Shown piece after piece: positions 17,892-26,870 of a DNA stretch of 64,000 nt. Position numbers and translations under genes: made by a program. The notes under the pieces were generated by a model, which was not told the origin of the DNA, did no database searches, and worked only from the letters and a program-made list of their open reading frames with translations. The DNA is from Methylobacterium sp. E-005 (GTDB taxonomy: Bacteria; Pseudomonadota; Alphaproteobacteria; Rhizobiales; Beijerinckiaceae), in contig NZ_JAKSYG010000257.1 in NCBI RefSeq assembly GCF_022829725.1, positions 1 to 64,000 of the forward strand, given 5' to 3'. Positions within the stretch are counted from its first letter, which is position 1; every line of letters begins with the position of its first letter.

Positions 17892-18156
17892 GACGATCCA
17901 AAAGGACGGTCCGGACGAAAAGTCCGGCCCGCCGTGAGCGGTGATGCGAAACCGGAGTGTCGAGAACACCCCGAGACCTTGAACAGCCGGACGATCTGCG
18001 CCGGTGGTGATGCGATCGACTGTCGAAGCTCCGCGGACATCGCCCCGCAGCCCTCGAATCACCCTATGCCCACTATAAACCGCCGGTGACTCGCGACACA
18101 AAGTGCAGGCCATAATCGGTGAACAGGAAACCGGATCATCGCTGCGGCTTCCTGTG

Positions 18157-18185
18157 TAAAAGCCCCGGGCGTTGCCGCGGGGACT
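18157..18185 (-). terminator. intrinsic terminator of the UbiK-like gene
   Basis: Read on the minus strand, a CCCCG/CGGGG stem with a GC-rich loop is followed by CTTTTA. It starts right at the stop codon of the gene above. Confidence 0.6.
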
Positions 18186-18469
18186 CAGACCACCTCGCTG
18201 AGGCCGGCCGCGCCCGCGGCAGCAGGGCCGGATTTCGCCTCCAGGGCGGTGACCCTTGCTGCCAGCGCCTCGTTCTGCGCCTGCAGGCTGGTCACGAGGT
18301 CGCGCAGGACGTCGAGTTCTTCACGGGAGGCGATGTCGAGGTCGCGGATGACGCGTTCGAGCTGAGCCCGGACGACGGTCTCGGCCTCGCGGCGCACGCC
18401 CTGCGCGGCGCCGGCCGCGTCGGTCATCAGGCGGGCGAAGTCGTCGAACAGGCGATTGGAGGGGGGCAT
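18185..18469 (-). CDS. UbiK-family (BMFP, DUF526) accessory factor
   Basis: A 94-residue protein. The N-terminal MPPSNRLFDDFARLMTDAAG and the C-terminal coiled coil (REELDVLRDLVTSLQAQNEALAARVTALEA) are the hallmarks of the BMFP/UbiK family. Enterobacterial UbiK assists the ubiquinone biosynthesis complex under aerobic conditions, and related proteins trimerise and can fuse membranes. The start at 18469 gives the family length. It is separated from ybjN by an intergenic region, so it is probably its own unit. Confidence 0.85.
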   Translation of the reverse strand: MPPSNRLFDDFARLMTDAAGAAQGVRREAETVVRAQLERVIRDLDIASREELDVLRDLVTSLQAQNEALAARVTALEAKSGPAAAGAAGLSEVV

Positions 18470-18579
18470 CGGGGTCTCCCGGATCGGCCGGCTGCCGCGA
18501 CGGCCGCCTGACGGCGCGATTCGAGGTGACGAGATAGGAATCTTCGAGGGGGCGGGCAACTGCAGGACCGCCCGGGGTT

Positions 18580-18611
18580 GCGGAGCGGGGCCAGTTCGGA
18601 CCCCACTCCGC
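18580..18611 (-). terminator. hairpin after the Met/His-rich gene
   Basis: GCGGAGCGGGG (18580-18590) pairs with CCCCACTCCGC (18601-18611), with a single mismatch in 11 bp, immediately past the stop of the Met/His-rich gene on the minus strand. Confidence 0.5.
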
Positions 18612-18618
18612 ACCGAAA

Positions 18619-18876
18619 TCACATGCGGTGCATGTGGCGATGCATGCGGTGATGCATCATGCGCCGCTCCATCCGACGGTGCATGCGGTGGTGCATCATG
18701 CGGTGCTCCATCCGGCGGTGCATCATGCGCCGCTCCATGGGCGTCGCCCGAACCTGGGTCACGGCCTCGGGGGCCGCGACGGCGCCCGGCATGGCGGGGG
18801 CTGCGGAGGCGGGCTGGACGAGGGCGGCACCGCCCAACGAGGCCAGCACGGCGAAGGCGAAGGTCAGTTTCCTCAC
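18619..18876 (-). CDS. exported Met/His/Arg-repeat small protein
   Basis: An 85-residue protein. Residues 1-25 are a signal peptide (MRKLTFAFAVLASLGGAALV then QPASA-AP). After a short linker the last 39 residues consist only of Met (13), Arg (13), His (10) and Glu (3), in a loose four-residue periodicity (MERRMMHRRMEHRMMHHRMH and onward). The coding DNA is accordingly repetitive (variants of CATGCGCCGCTC). I do not recognise a family. Periplasmic Met/His-rich tails are known to bind copper in other proteins, so metal binding is a plausible inference. A GAGGAG ribosome site (minus strand) precedes the ATG. Confidence 0.75.
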   Translation of the reverse strand: MRKLTFAFAVLASLGGAALVQPASAAPAMPGAVAAPEAVTQVRATPMERRMMHRRMEHRMMHHRMHRRMERRMMHHRMHRHMHRM

Positions 18877-19008
18877 GAGGAGACTCCAATTCTCTGATGC
18901 CCGGGTATGAGGCCCGGTTCATCCTCCCGGACGGGAGGTGCGGAGAGTCGTCTCGTGCCGCGGGCGGCACGGCGGGCCGTCGAGGACCCGCCGCCATCAA
19001 CTTCTAAC

Positions 19009-19725
19009 TTAGAGATTCGTTTCCTCGAACGCCTTCACCCATTCGGCGCAGATGCCGGATCGGACGATGTCATTCCGGGTAAACTCAACCACTGGTATCG
19101 GCATCATCCGGCTTTTGACGAGGTGCATCACGGTGCGGAGCCCCGAGGTCTCGCGCAGGTCGGTCTGCGACACGTCGCCGTTGATGATGACCTGACAATC
19201 GTCCCCGATCCGGGTCAGGAACATCTTGATCTCGGCGGTGGTGGTGTTCTGTGCCTCATCGAGGATGACGAGGCAGTTCTTGAAAGTGCGCCCGCGCATC
19301 ACCTCGAACGGGACGATCTCGATGTCGCCGGCCTTGAGGGCGATCTCGAAGGCGGCGGCACCCATCCGCTCCTTCATGGCCTCGGTCAGCGGGGCGACCC
19401 AGGGGGCGATCTTCTCTTCGAGGGTTCCGGGGAAGAAGCCGAGCGAGCGGCCCGAGGGGACGTTCGGGCGGGTGATCACGACTTTGGAAATACGGCGCTG
19501 GCGGAGCTGATCCGCGGCGCGGGTGCCGGCGATGAAGGTCTTTCCGGTGCCGGCGGGCCCCAGGACGATGACCTGCGGGGATCGGGCGAGGGCGTCGAGA
19601 TACTCGGCTTGGCGTTCGGTGAGCGGCTGGATCGGGCTGAGATTGCGTTCTTCGTCGAAGCGTGTGCGGTGAATGCGGGACGTGCGGTCTTCAACCAATT
19701 CAAGGCGTGCGCGGCGTCTCTTCAT
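19009..19725 (-). CDS. PhoH family ATPase
   Basis: A 238-residue cytoplasmic P-loop protein. Walker A is VIVLGPAGTGKTFIAGTRAA, and Walker B with the DEAQN signature is CLVILDEAQNTTTAEIKMFL, followed by IGDDCQVIINGDVSQTDL and GLRTVMHLVKS. It is the short single-domain form without a PIN domain. ATG 19725 follows TTGGAG. PhoH proteins are implicated in RNA metabolism and are phosphate-regulated in E. coli; regulation here is unknown. Confidence 0.9.
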   Translation of the reverse strand: MKRRRARLELVEDRTSRIHRTRFDEERNLSPIQPLTERQAEYLDALARSPQVIVLGPAGTGKTFIAGTRAADQLRQRRISKVVITRPNVPSGRSLGFFPGTLEEKIAPWVAPLTEAMKERMGAAAFEIALKAGDIEIVPFEVMRGRTFKNCLVILDEAQNTTTAEIKMFLTRIGDDCQVIINGDVSQTDLRETSGLRTVMHLVKSRMMPIPVVEFTRNDIVRSGICAEWVKAFEETNL

Positions 19726-20143
19726 GGATGTACACTCCAACGGGACTTGCCAACCTGGATTTGTCGCTGAACTGCCGTTTACCTATTTGCTCCCGGTACT
19801 ACTCGCTTGCGGAACTAATACGGGCCCCTTCCCAAAGGTTCCGCGCCGCGCTCGTCCACCTGTGGAGAGCGTCACGACATGCCGCGCGCGGCCGAATACC
19901 CAATGCAACTGCTGCACCAGCGTGATTCGTGCCCCACGATTGCGCATGGGGTGTGACCAGGGGGTGACGGTGGACGCGGCCGGTTCGAAAAAGGCGCCGT
20001 GCTGGCGCGGATGCATCAGGGTCGCGATTGGGGAGACGCGGTGACGCGGCATCCGGCACGATCACGATCCTCCCCGCCCGCAGGGGCGAAGCCGGCCGAC
20101 CCTGCCGCCCTGAAACGTCCGGGCTTGATCGGCGGGACGCGCC
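19726..20143. other. intergenic region upstream of phoH
   Basis: About 420 nt with no convincing gene. An inverted repeat GCGGAAC (19809-19815) / GTTCCGC (19838-19844) separated by 22 nt lies about 85 nt upstream of the phoH start and could be an operator or leader hairpin. The rest shows nothing clear. Confidence 0.45.
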
Positions 20144-22510
20144 TCACCCGGCCTGGATGAAGCTGTCGAGGACCATCTTCCGGCCGGCCTTGTCGAAGTC
20201 AACGGTCAGCTTGTTGCCGTCCACGCCGGCGATCGATCCGGGGCCGAACTTGGTGTGGAAGACCCGCTGGCCCACCTCGAACGCGGAGGGCGCGCCGGTG
20301 GACTTGGCGATCAGCTCGCCCTCGATCTGGCGCGGGCCGCCCGAAAAGCCGCCCGACCGCCCGCCCGGTGCCGAGCCGAAGCCGCGGCCGCCCTGGGGCG
20401 CGGTGTTGGCCTGCGCCCGCTGCCAGCCGGGCGTACCGTAGCTCGACCCGAACGGCGTCGGGTTGCGGTCGAACCGCGAAGCGCCGGCGGAGAAATGCGC
20501 GGGGGCCTCGACCACGTCGACGGCCGTCTCGGGCAATTCGTCGATGAAGCGGGACGGGATGGTCGAGGACCAGAGGCCGTGGATGCGCCGGTTCACGGCA
20601 AATGACAGCTTGGCGCGCTTGCGCGCCCGGGTCAGCCCGACATGGGCGAGGCGCCGCTCCTCTTCCAGGCCGGCCCGGCCGCTCTCGTCGAGCGCCCGCT
20701 GGCTGGGGAACAGGCCGTCCTCCCATCCGGGCAGGAACACGGTGTCGAATTCCAGCCCCTTGGCGGCGTGGAGGGTCATGAGCGAGACGCGCTCGGCGCC
20801 CTCGGTCTCGGAGGCCTCCATGACCAGCGAGACGTGCTCCAGGAAGGCCGCCATGTCGGGGAACTCCTCCATGGAGCGGACGAATTCCTTCAGGTTCTCC
20901 AGGCGCCCGGCGGCGTCGGCCGAGCGGTCCTTCTGCCACATCTCGGTGTAGCCGGATTCTTCCAGAATCGTCTGCGCGACCTCGCTGTGCGGCTGCGATT
21001 CCACGAGGCGCGCCCACCGCGAAAAGCTCTCGGTGAGCGCCCGCAGGGTGGAGCGGACCCGGGGCTTCAGCTCGTCGGTCTCGCACAGGCGCTCGGCGGC
21101 GATCCGCAGGGGCAGCCGGTTGGCGCGGCCGTAGGTGTGGAGCTGCTGCAGCGTGGCGTCGCCGAGGCCGCGCTTCGGGGTGTTCACGATCCGCTCAAAG
21201 GCGAGATCGTCGCTGACATTCATGGTGGCGCGCAGATACGCCAGCGCGTCGCGGATCTCGGCGCGCTCGTAGAAGCGCGGGCCGCCGATGACCCGATAGG
21301 GCAGGCCGAGCTGGACGAAGCGATCCTCGATCTCGCGCATCTGGGCGGAGATCCGCACCAGCACGGCGATCTCCGACAGGGGATGCTGCTTCGCCTGGAG
21401 GGATTCGATCGACTCGGCGAGCATGCGCGCCTCCTCTTCCGAATCCCACGCGCCCGTGACCGTGACGCGCTCGCCCGGCTCGTCGTCGGTGCGCAGGGTC
21501 TTGCCGAGGCGACTCTCGTTCTTGGCGATCAGGCCCGAGGCGGCCGCCAGGATGTGGCCCGTCGAGCGGTAGTTGCGCTCCAGACGCACCACCACCGCGC
21601 CGGGAAAATCGTGCTCGAAGCGCAGGATGTTGTCGACCTCGGCGCCGCGCCAGCCGTAGATCGACTGGTCGTCGTCGCCCACGCAGGCGATGTTCTTGCG
21701 GTTCTGCGCCAGCAATCTCAGCCACAGGTACTGGGCGACGTTGGTATCCTGGTACTCGTCGACCAGGATGTAGCGGAAGCGATCCTGATAGTTGGCGAGC
21801 ACATCCGGGTTCTCGCGCCACAGCTTGAGGCAAAGGAGCAGAAGATCGCCGAAATCGACGGCGTTCAACGTCGCCAGCCGGGCCTGATAGGCGGTGTAGA
21901 GCGTGCCGCCCTTGCCGAACGCGAAGGCCGAGGCCTCCCCCGGGGGCACCTGCTCGGGGCCGAGGCCGCGGTTCTTCCAGCCGTCGATCGCCGAGGCCAG
22001 CGCCCGGGCGGGCCAGCGCTTCTCGTCGACGTTCTGGTCGGCGATCACCTGCTTCATCAGCCGGAGCTGGTCGTCGGTGCCGAGGATGGTGAAGTCGGAT
22101 TTGAGCCCGACCAGCTCGGCGTGGCGGCGCAGGATCTTGGTGCCGATGGCGTGGAAGGTGCCGAGCCAGGGCATGCCCTCGCCGGCCGGGCCGATCAGGG
22201 CGCCGATCCGGTGCTTCATCTCCCGGGCGGCCTTGTTGGTGAAGGTCACCGCCAGGATGTCGAAGGGCCGGGCGCGGTTCGTGGCGATCAGGTGGGCGAT
22301 GCGGGTGGTCAACACCCGGGTCTTGCCGGTGCCGGCCCCGGCCAGCACGAGGACCGGGCCCTCCGTGGTCTCGACGGCGCGGCGCTGCTCGGGGTTGAGG
22401 CCTTCGAGGTAGGCGGCGGCGTCGCGGCGGAGCGCGCCCATGGCGCGGGCGGCGATGGAGGAGGACGGAGCGCCGTCCCCGGCGGGCTGCGCATGCGGGC
22501 GGTTCTGCAT
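20144..22510 (-). CDS. uvrD: UvrD/PcrA-type ATP-dependent DNA helicase
   Basis: Superfamily 1A 3'-5' helicase of nucleotide excision and mismatch repair, 788 residues from ATG 22510 (MQNRPHAQPAGD). Motif I is LAGAGTGKTRVL, motif Ia VTFTNKAAREMKHR, motif II LVDEYQDTNVAQYLWLRLLA, motif III GDDDQSIYGWRGAEVDNIL, motif IV VRLERNYRSTGHIL, motif V VSLMTLHAAKGLEFDTVFLP and motif VI EERRLAHVGLTRARK. The C-terminal Gly/Arg-rich linker ends in a Tudor-like RNA-polymerase-contact region (VGQRVFHTKFGPGSIAGVDG). It is a single gene, not obviously part of an operon. Confidence 0.95.
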   Translation of the reverse strand: MQNRPHAQPAGDGAPSSSIAARAMGALRRDAAAYLEGLNPEQRRAVETTEGPVLVLAGAGTGKTRVLTTRIAHLIATNRARPFDILAVTFTNKAAREMKHRIGALIGPAGEGMPWLGTFHAIGTKILRRHAELVGLKSDFTILGTDDQLRLMKQVIADQNVDEKRWPARALASAIDGWKNRGLGPEQVPPGEASAFAFGKGGTLYTAYQARLATLNAVDFGDLLLLCLKLWRENPDVLANYQDRFRYILVDEYQDTNVAQYLWLRLLAQNRKNIACVGDDDQSIYGWRGAEVDNILRFEHDFPGAVVVRLERNYRSTGHILAAASGLIAKNESRLGKTLRTDDEPGERVTVTGAWDSEEEARMLAESIESLQAKQHPLSEIAVLVRISAQMREIEDRFVQLGLPYRVIGGPRFYERAEIRDALAYLRATMNVSDDLAFERIVNTPKRGLGDATLQQLHTYGRANRLPLRIAAERLCETDELKPRVRSTLRALTESFSRWARLVESQPHSEVAQTILEESGYTEMWQKDRSADAAGRLENLKEFVRSMEEFPDMAAFLEHVSLVMEASETEGAERVSLMTLHAAKGLEFDTVFLPGWEDGLFPSQRALDESGRAGLEEERRLAHVGLTRARKRAKLSFAVNRRIHGLWSSTIPSRFIDELPETAVDVVEAPAHFSAGASRFDRNPTPFGSSYGTPGWQRAQANTAPQGGRGFGSAPGGRSGGFSGGPRQIEGELIAKSTGAPSAFEVGQRVFHTKFGPGSIAGVDGNKLTVDFDKAGRKMVLDSFIQAG

Positions 22511-22822
22511 CCCGCTTCCCTGGACCAAATCGCGAACGGCGTCGAGGTGGTTCGGGTCGGATGCGACCGGAGGGTGTGGGGTGGGGTGATGGACCGCGCC
22601 TGTCGGCAGCAGCTTCGCTGCAAATCCTGACGGCGGGGTCGCGTTCGATCGGTGCGACCGTTCGCAAGGGCGGCCTGGACGACGCACGGCAGGGCAGCCG
22701 AGACGACAATCACGTCTCGCGCGCCGAGCGACGTGACGGAATCCCGATGCGCGTCGGAGGCAAAGGCCTCCGGATCCGACCCCCGCCCATCCGCGGGCGA
22801 GCGTCGGACCCGGAAACGCTGA
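22511..22822. other. intergenic region with a hairpin
   Basis: 312 nt between uvrD and the His-rich gene. The only structure noted is CGGAGGC (22755-22761) pairing with GCCTCCG (22766-22772), a 7-bp hairpin that could terminate the minus-strand His-rich gene. No further gene was seen. Confidence 0.45.
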
Positions 22823-23020
22823 TTACTTGTGGTTCTCAGCGCTCTTGCCGTGCGCCTTGGTCGAATGCTCCTTGGCCTTGTCCGCGTGGCCGTGCGCTTC
22901 CGTCGAGTGCTTGTGGCCTTCCGCGTGATCGCCCTTGCCATGATGCTCGGCGGCTGCGCGATGCGACTTGGCGGCCTTCTCGTGGTGCTCGGCAGCCTCG
23001 GTATGAGCCTTCTGGGGCAT
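22823..23020 (-). CDS. His/Ala/Lys-rich small protein
   Basis: A 65-residue, highly hydrophilic protein of low complexity with 14 histidines (MPQKAHTEAAEHHEKAAKSH, HGKGDHAEGHKHSTEAHGHA). It has no membrane segment or signal. Similar His/Ala/Lys/Glu repeats occur in small conserved proteins of many proteobacteria, often considered stress-related, but no function is established. AGGAAAAC precedes ATG 23020. It stands alone on the minus strand, divergent from the AsmA gene. Confidence 0.75.
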   Translation of the reverse strand: MPQKAHTEAAEHHEKAAKSHRAAAEHHGKGDHAEGHKHSTEAHGHADKAKEHSTKAHGKSAENHK

Positions 23021-23413
23021 GATGTTTTCCTGTGCTGACGTGCCTGTTTGGCAGGCATCAAACATCCTGCCGGCGAACCCGTTGCGCACCTCGCGGCAAG
23101 TTGACAATCGTTGTGGACATACCATCAAGAATACTAGGCTTATCGGCCGGACTTAAGTGGCTGATGTGCCGCGGTTATTCATTACGGGGCTGTAACTTCG
23201 ATCAAGAATGGTGGGTCAATCATACCATTTCTCTTTCGATCCTGAACGATCGGCCCCTGCGGACAGCCGGGCCGGGTCATCGCGATTGGGGCGCCGACCG
23301 CGTAGATCCCGCGCTGGCGCCCTCAGGGCCTTATCGTGCTATGGCCGGTGCGGTTTGCCCGCGGGGGCACGCGGGGAGCGGTCCCGCGCGGAAACGAGTG
23401 CGGAACGGGAACG
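23021..23413. other. divergent intergenic region, locally AT-richer
   Basis: About 390 nt. Positions 23100-23270 are clearly less GC-rich than the surroundings and should carry the promoters of both flanking genes. TTGACA at 23101-23106 is a perfect -35 hexamer for the plus strand, but the best -10 candidate 17 nt on (ATCAAG) is poor. No gene was recognised. Confidence 0.45.
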
Positions 23414-26400
23414 GTGCGTGATCTTCTGACCGCGCTGGCGGGCGCCGTCATCCTGGTTCTCGTGGCGGCCCTGGCCGTCCCGCCCTTCGTGGATTGGCAG
23501 GCCCATCGCGCCCTCGTCGACCGGGCGATCGCCCGGTCGCTCGGCGTCCCGGCCCGGACCGACGGACGAATCGAGGTCCGGCTCCTGCCGTCGCCGCGGC
23601 TGCGCGTCGATCGCCTGCATATCGGGACCGATCCGGAGCGCCCGACCCTCGATGCCCGGTTCGTCAAGGCCGAGGTGGCGCTGGCGCCGCTCCTGAAGGG
23701 CGAATTCCGCTTCACCGAGACCCGGGTCGGCCGGGCCGAGATCAAGCTTCCGCTGGCGGGCCCCGATGCGCTCAAGTTGCCGGCCGATCTCGGCGCCTCC
23801 CTGCGCGGGCGCGACTTCGCCATCGAGGCGCTGCACGTTCAGCAATTCCTCGTCACCACCCAGGTCCCGGCGACCGGCCGGACCGACCAATTCTACGCGC
23901 AGGATCTGACGCTCCAGGCGCCGGCCCTGGTCGGGCCCTGGCGCGTGGAAGGCTCGACCGGCGGCATCCCGTTCCGGGCCGTCAGCGGCACACCGGGGCC
24001 GGACGGGCGGCTCGCCGTCAAGATCTCGGGCGGCGGCGATGCCCATCCGCGGTTCGAGGCGGATGCGCGGTTCGGCCTCGTCCCCCAGGAGGCCGGCGGG
24101 GTCGTCCAGGTCGAATCCGAGGGGACCGCCCGCCTCGTGGTCGGGCCGCCGACCCAGGCGGCGGGGCCCTACCTGCCGTTCTCCCTGAGCGGGGCCTTCA
24201 AGGCCCGGGGCGCGCAGGTGCGGTTCGAAGGCGTGGACCTCGCCATCGATCCGGGGGGGCGCACCCTGCGGCTCGGCGGCACCGGCCGGCTCGACCTGCG
24301 CCAGTGGCGCGCCGCTCTGAGCCTTGAGGCCCGCCGCCTCGACCTCGACGCCTTCCTGGCCTCGACGGAGGGGCAGAACCTGATCGCCCGCGGCCCGCCC
24401 AGCTGGGGGGGCGCGCTGCCGGCGATGCTCGACCTCGACCTGTCGGTGGGCAGTGCCGTCCTCGGCGGCGACGAATGGTCGAACCTTGCGCTGACCGGCA
24501 CCCTGGAAAGGGCAGGCGGCCTGCTGCTGCGCCGCCTCTCGGTCACCGGGCCGGCGGACTCGACCCTGAGCGTCAGCGGCCAGGTCGAAACCGCGCCGTT
24601 CCGCCTCACAGGACCCGTGGCGCTCACCGCCCCCGATTCGGATGCGCTGGGCCGCTACCTGCGCCGCCTCGGCATGGAGGGTCCGCTGACCGCGCTGCTC
24701 GATGGGCGCCGGATCGAGGCGGCTGCCGACCTGTCGGCCGATCCCGCGAGCCTGTCCCTGCGCAACCTGCGCCTCGCCCTCGGCACCGCCCGGATCACCG
24801 GGAACGCCCGCTACACGGCCGCCGAGGCGGGCGCGCGGGGCCGGTTCGACGCGCAGATCCGGGCGAACGGTATCGACATCGCCACCCTGCCGCCCCTCGG
24901 AACGACTCTCGGGACGCTGCGTGACCTCGACCTCGCGTTGACGCTGGAGGCCCGGGACGTCCGGTTCGGGACCATCGGCTCCGGCACCGGCACCATCGCG
25001 GCCAGCATCCAGACCGACGGCGCCAGCATCGTGGTCGACAGCCTCGCGGTGACCGACCTCGCGGGGGCGAGCGCCACGCTGTCCGGCCGGATCGGCGCGG
25101 ACGGGACCGGGCGCGTCTCGGGCCGCCTCAAGGCCCCGGTGGCGGCGCCGCTGCTCGGCCTGCTCGAACGGGTCTGGGTCGGCGAGCTACGCCTGCTGCC
25201 GGCCTTCCTGACGGATGCCCCCCTCGACCTCGCCGTCACCCTCGATCGGGAGGGGGGCGCCGCCGGGGCCCTGCGCACCCAGGCGAAGGGCAGCGCCGGC
25301 GGCGGCACCCTCGACCTGACCGTGGCGAGCCGCGGGACGCGGATCGAGGGCGGCACCGCCGCGTTGAGCACGGCCCGGGCCGGAACATGGTTCGGGCGCA
25401 CCGATATCCCGGGACTCCAGCAGCCCGCCGAATTGCACCTCAGTGCCGAGCGGCCGGAGGGATCGACGCTGACCGTCACCGCCAACGGGACCGTGGCGGG
25501 GTTGCGCGTGGCGACGGCCCGGCCGATCCCGATCGGGCCCGATGCCCTGCCGACCGGCGGCGTGATCCGCGCCGATACGGCGGATCTCACGCCCTTCCTG
25601 ACCCTGGCCGGCGCCGCACGCCTGCAGCCCGGCGCATGGCCCGCAGACCTGACCGTTACGCTCTCTCAGGAGTCCGGCGCCAGCGCCGCCGCGCTCACCG
25701 GGCAGATCGCGGGATCCGCTGTCAACGGCACGCTGCTGCGCGCGCCGGGCGGCAGCCTGCACGGCCACCTCACCCTCGACCGGCTGTCGCTGCCGCAATT
25801 GACGGAGGCTCTTCTGCTCCCGCCGCAGGAGAACGGACGGTTCGGGCCGCCGGCCCATCCCCTCGCCATCACCCTCGACGCACGCATCGCCAAGCTGGAT
25901 CTCGGACGCGGCCTGGTGGGTACGGATGCGGCCGTAGCCCTCGGCCTTTCGGATTCCAGCCTGACCCTGCGCGACCTGACGGCCAAGCTCGCGGGCGGGC
26001 GGATTGCGGGCTCCGCCACGATCACCCGGGCGGGTGCCGGTGCGGCGATCTCGGGCTCCGGCAATCTGGAAAACGCGGCGATCGCCGGGCTCGGCGGCGG
26101 TCCGATCGGCGGGCGGCTTGATGCGGATCTGCGCTTCTCCACCGCGGCCGAGACGCTTCCCGGCCTCGGCGATGGCCTCTCGGGCAGCGGTATGCTGACG
26201 CTCAAGGAGCTGCGCATCCCGGCGGTCGATCCGGGGGCGGTGGGTCGCGCCCTGACCCGGGCGGTGGAGATCGACGACCCGCTGCGCCAGGGACGCCTTC
26301 AGGCCCTGGTCGCGGAGGAGCTCGGCAAGGCAGCGGCCCAGGCGACCGGGCCCGCGCGCGCCGCCGCCACGATCGTGGGCGGAATGCTGCGGGCCGGGCC

Positions 26401-26860
26401 CCTCGACATCGATTTCGGGTCCGCCCGCTGGGCCGGCACGATCGGCTACGACCTGCGCAGCGCCCGCCTCGACGCCCGGGGCACGCTGAAGGGCGGCCCG
26501 GTGCCCCGGGGCTGGAGTGCCGGCCCGCCGACGATCCAGCTCGGCCTTGCGGGGCCGCTCGCCGCCCCCGAGCAGGTGCTCGACACCGGCGCCCTGTCGA
26601 ACGGGCTCGCCGCCTTCGTACTCCAGCGCGAGCTGGAGACGATCGAGCTGACCGAGGCCGATCAGGTCGAGCGGCAGCGCCGTCGCGCCCGGATCGAGAT
26701 GGACAAGGTGCGGGCCGCAGCGCTGAAGGCCGCAGCCGACAAGGCCGCCGCCGAGAAAGCCGCCGCGGAGAAGGCCGCTGCCGAGGAGGCGGCGCGCCGG
26801 GCGCGGGTTCTGGGGGAGGGGATCGCCCAGCCGCCCGCGCCCGCCGAGCCTCAGCCTTGA
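23414..26860 (+). CDS. AsmA family protein
   Basis: A 1148-residue inner-membrane-anchored, largely periplasmic protein. The N-terminal membrane helix (LLTALAGAVILVLVAALAVP) is followed by the AsmA signature VDWQAHRALVDRAIARSLGV with conserved RLLPSPRLRVDRLHIG. The very long beta-rich middle is typical of AsmA/DUF748-like bridges that affect outer-membrane lipid homeostasis. Near the C-terminus AsmA_2-type motifs appear (SGSGMLTLKELRIPAVDPGA), and the protein ends with an Ala/Lys/Glu helix of KAAAEKAAAE repeats. GTG 23414 places the membrane helix at the start; longer starts add a non-conserved Arg-rich leader. The exact cargo is unknown. Confidence 0.88.
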   Translation: MRDLLTALAGAVILVLVAALAVPPFVDWQAHRALVDRAIARSLGVPARTDGRIEVRLLPSPRLRVDRLHIGTDPERPTLDARFVKAEVALAPLLKGEFRFTETRVGRAEIKLPLAGPDALKLPADLGASLRGRDFAIEALHVQQFLVTTQVPATGRTDQFYAQDLTLQAPALVGPWRVEGSTGGIPFRAVSGTPGPDGRLAVKISGGGDAHPRFEADARFGLVPQEAGGVVQVESEGTARLVVGPPTQAAGPYLPFSLSGAFKARGAQVRFEGVDLAIDPGGRTLRLGGTGRLDLRQWRAALSLEARRLDLDAFLASTEGQNLIARGPPSWGGALPAMLDLDLSVGSAVLGGDEWSNLALTGTLERAGGLLLRRLSVTGPADSTLSVSGQVETAPFRLTGPVALTAPDSDALGRYLRRLGMEGPLTALLDGRRIEAAADLSADPASLSLRNLRLALGTARITGNARYTAAEAGARGRFDAQIRANGIDIATLPPLGTTLGTLRDLDLALTLEARDVRFGTIGSGTGTIAASIQTDGASIVVDSLAVTDLAGASATLSGRIGADGTGRVSGRLKAPVAAPLLGLLERVWVGELRLLPAFLTDAPLDLAVTLDREGGAAGALRTQAKGSAGGGTLDLTVASRGTRIEGGTAALSTARAGTWFGRTDIPGLQQPAELHLSAERPEGSTLTVTANGTVAGLRVATARPIPIGPDALPTGGVIRADTADLTPFLTLAGAARLQPGAWPADLTVTLSQESGASAAALTGQIAGSAVNGTLLRAPGGSLHGHLTLDRLSLPQLTEALLLPPQENGRFGPPAHPLAITLDARIAKLDLGRGLVGTDAAVALGLSDSSLTLRDLTAKLAGGRIAGSATITRAGAGAAISGSGNLENAAIAGLGGGPIGGRLDADLRFSTAAETLPGLGDGLSGSGMLTLKELRIPAVDPGAVGRALTRAVEIDDPLRQGRLQALVAEELGKAAAQATGPARAAATIVGGMLRAGPLDIDFGSARWAGTIGYDLRSARLDARGTLKGGPVPRGWSAGPPTIQLGLAGPLAAPEQVLDTGALSNGLAAFVLQRELETIELTEADQVERQRRRARIEMDKVRAAALKAAADKAAAEKAAAEKAAAEEAARRARVLGEGIAQPPAPAEPQP

Positions 26861-26870
26861 ACGGAGCGGT

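Noticed and set aside
18619..18760. Short repeated units resembling a small CRISPR or tandem repeat array
   Set aside because: Units are about 12 nt, contiguous, without unique spacers, and are explained by the Met/His/Arg-rich codon repeat of the exported protein.
23101..23129. Promoter for the AsmA gene (TTGACA)
   Set aside because: The -35 hexamer is perfect, but no acceptable -10 follows at 16-18 nt and it lies about 290 nt from the start; mentioned only in the intergenic entry.
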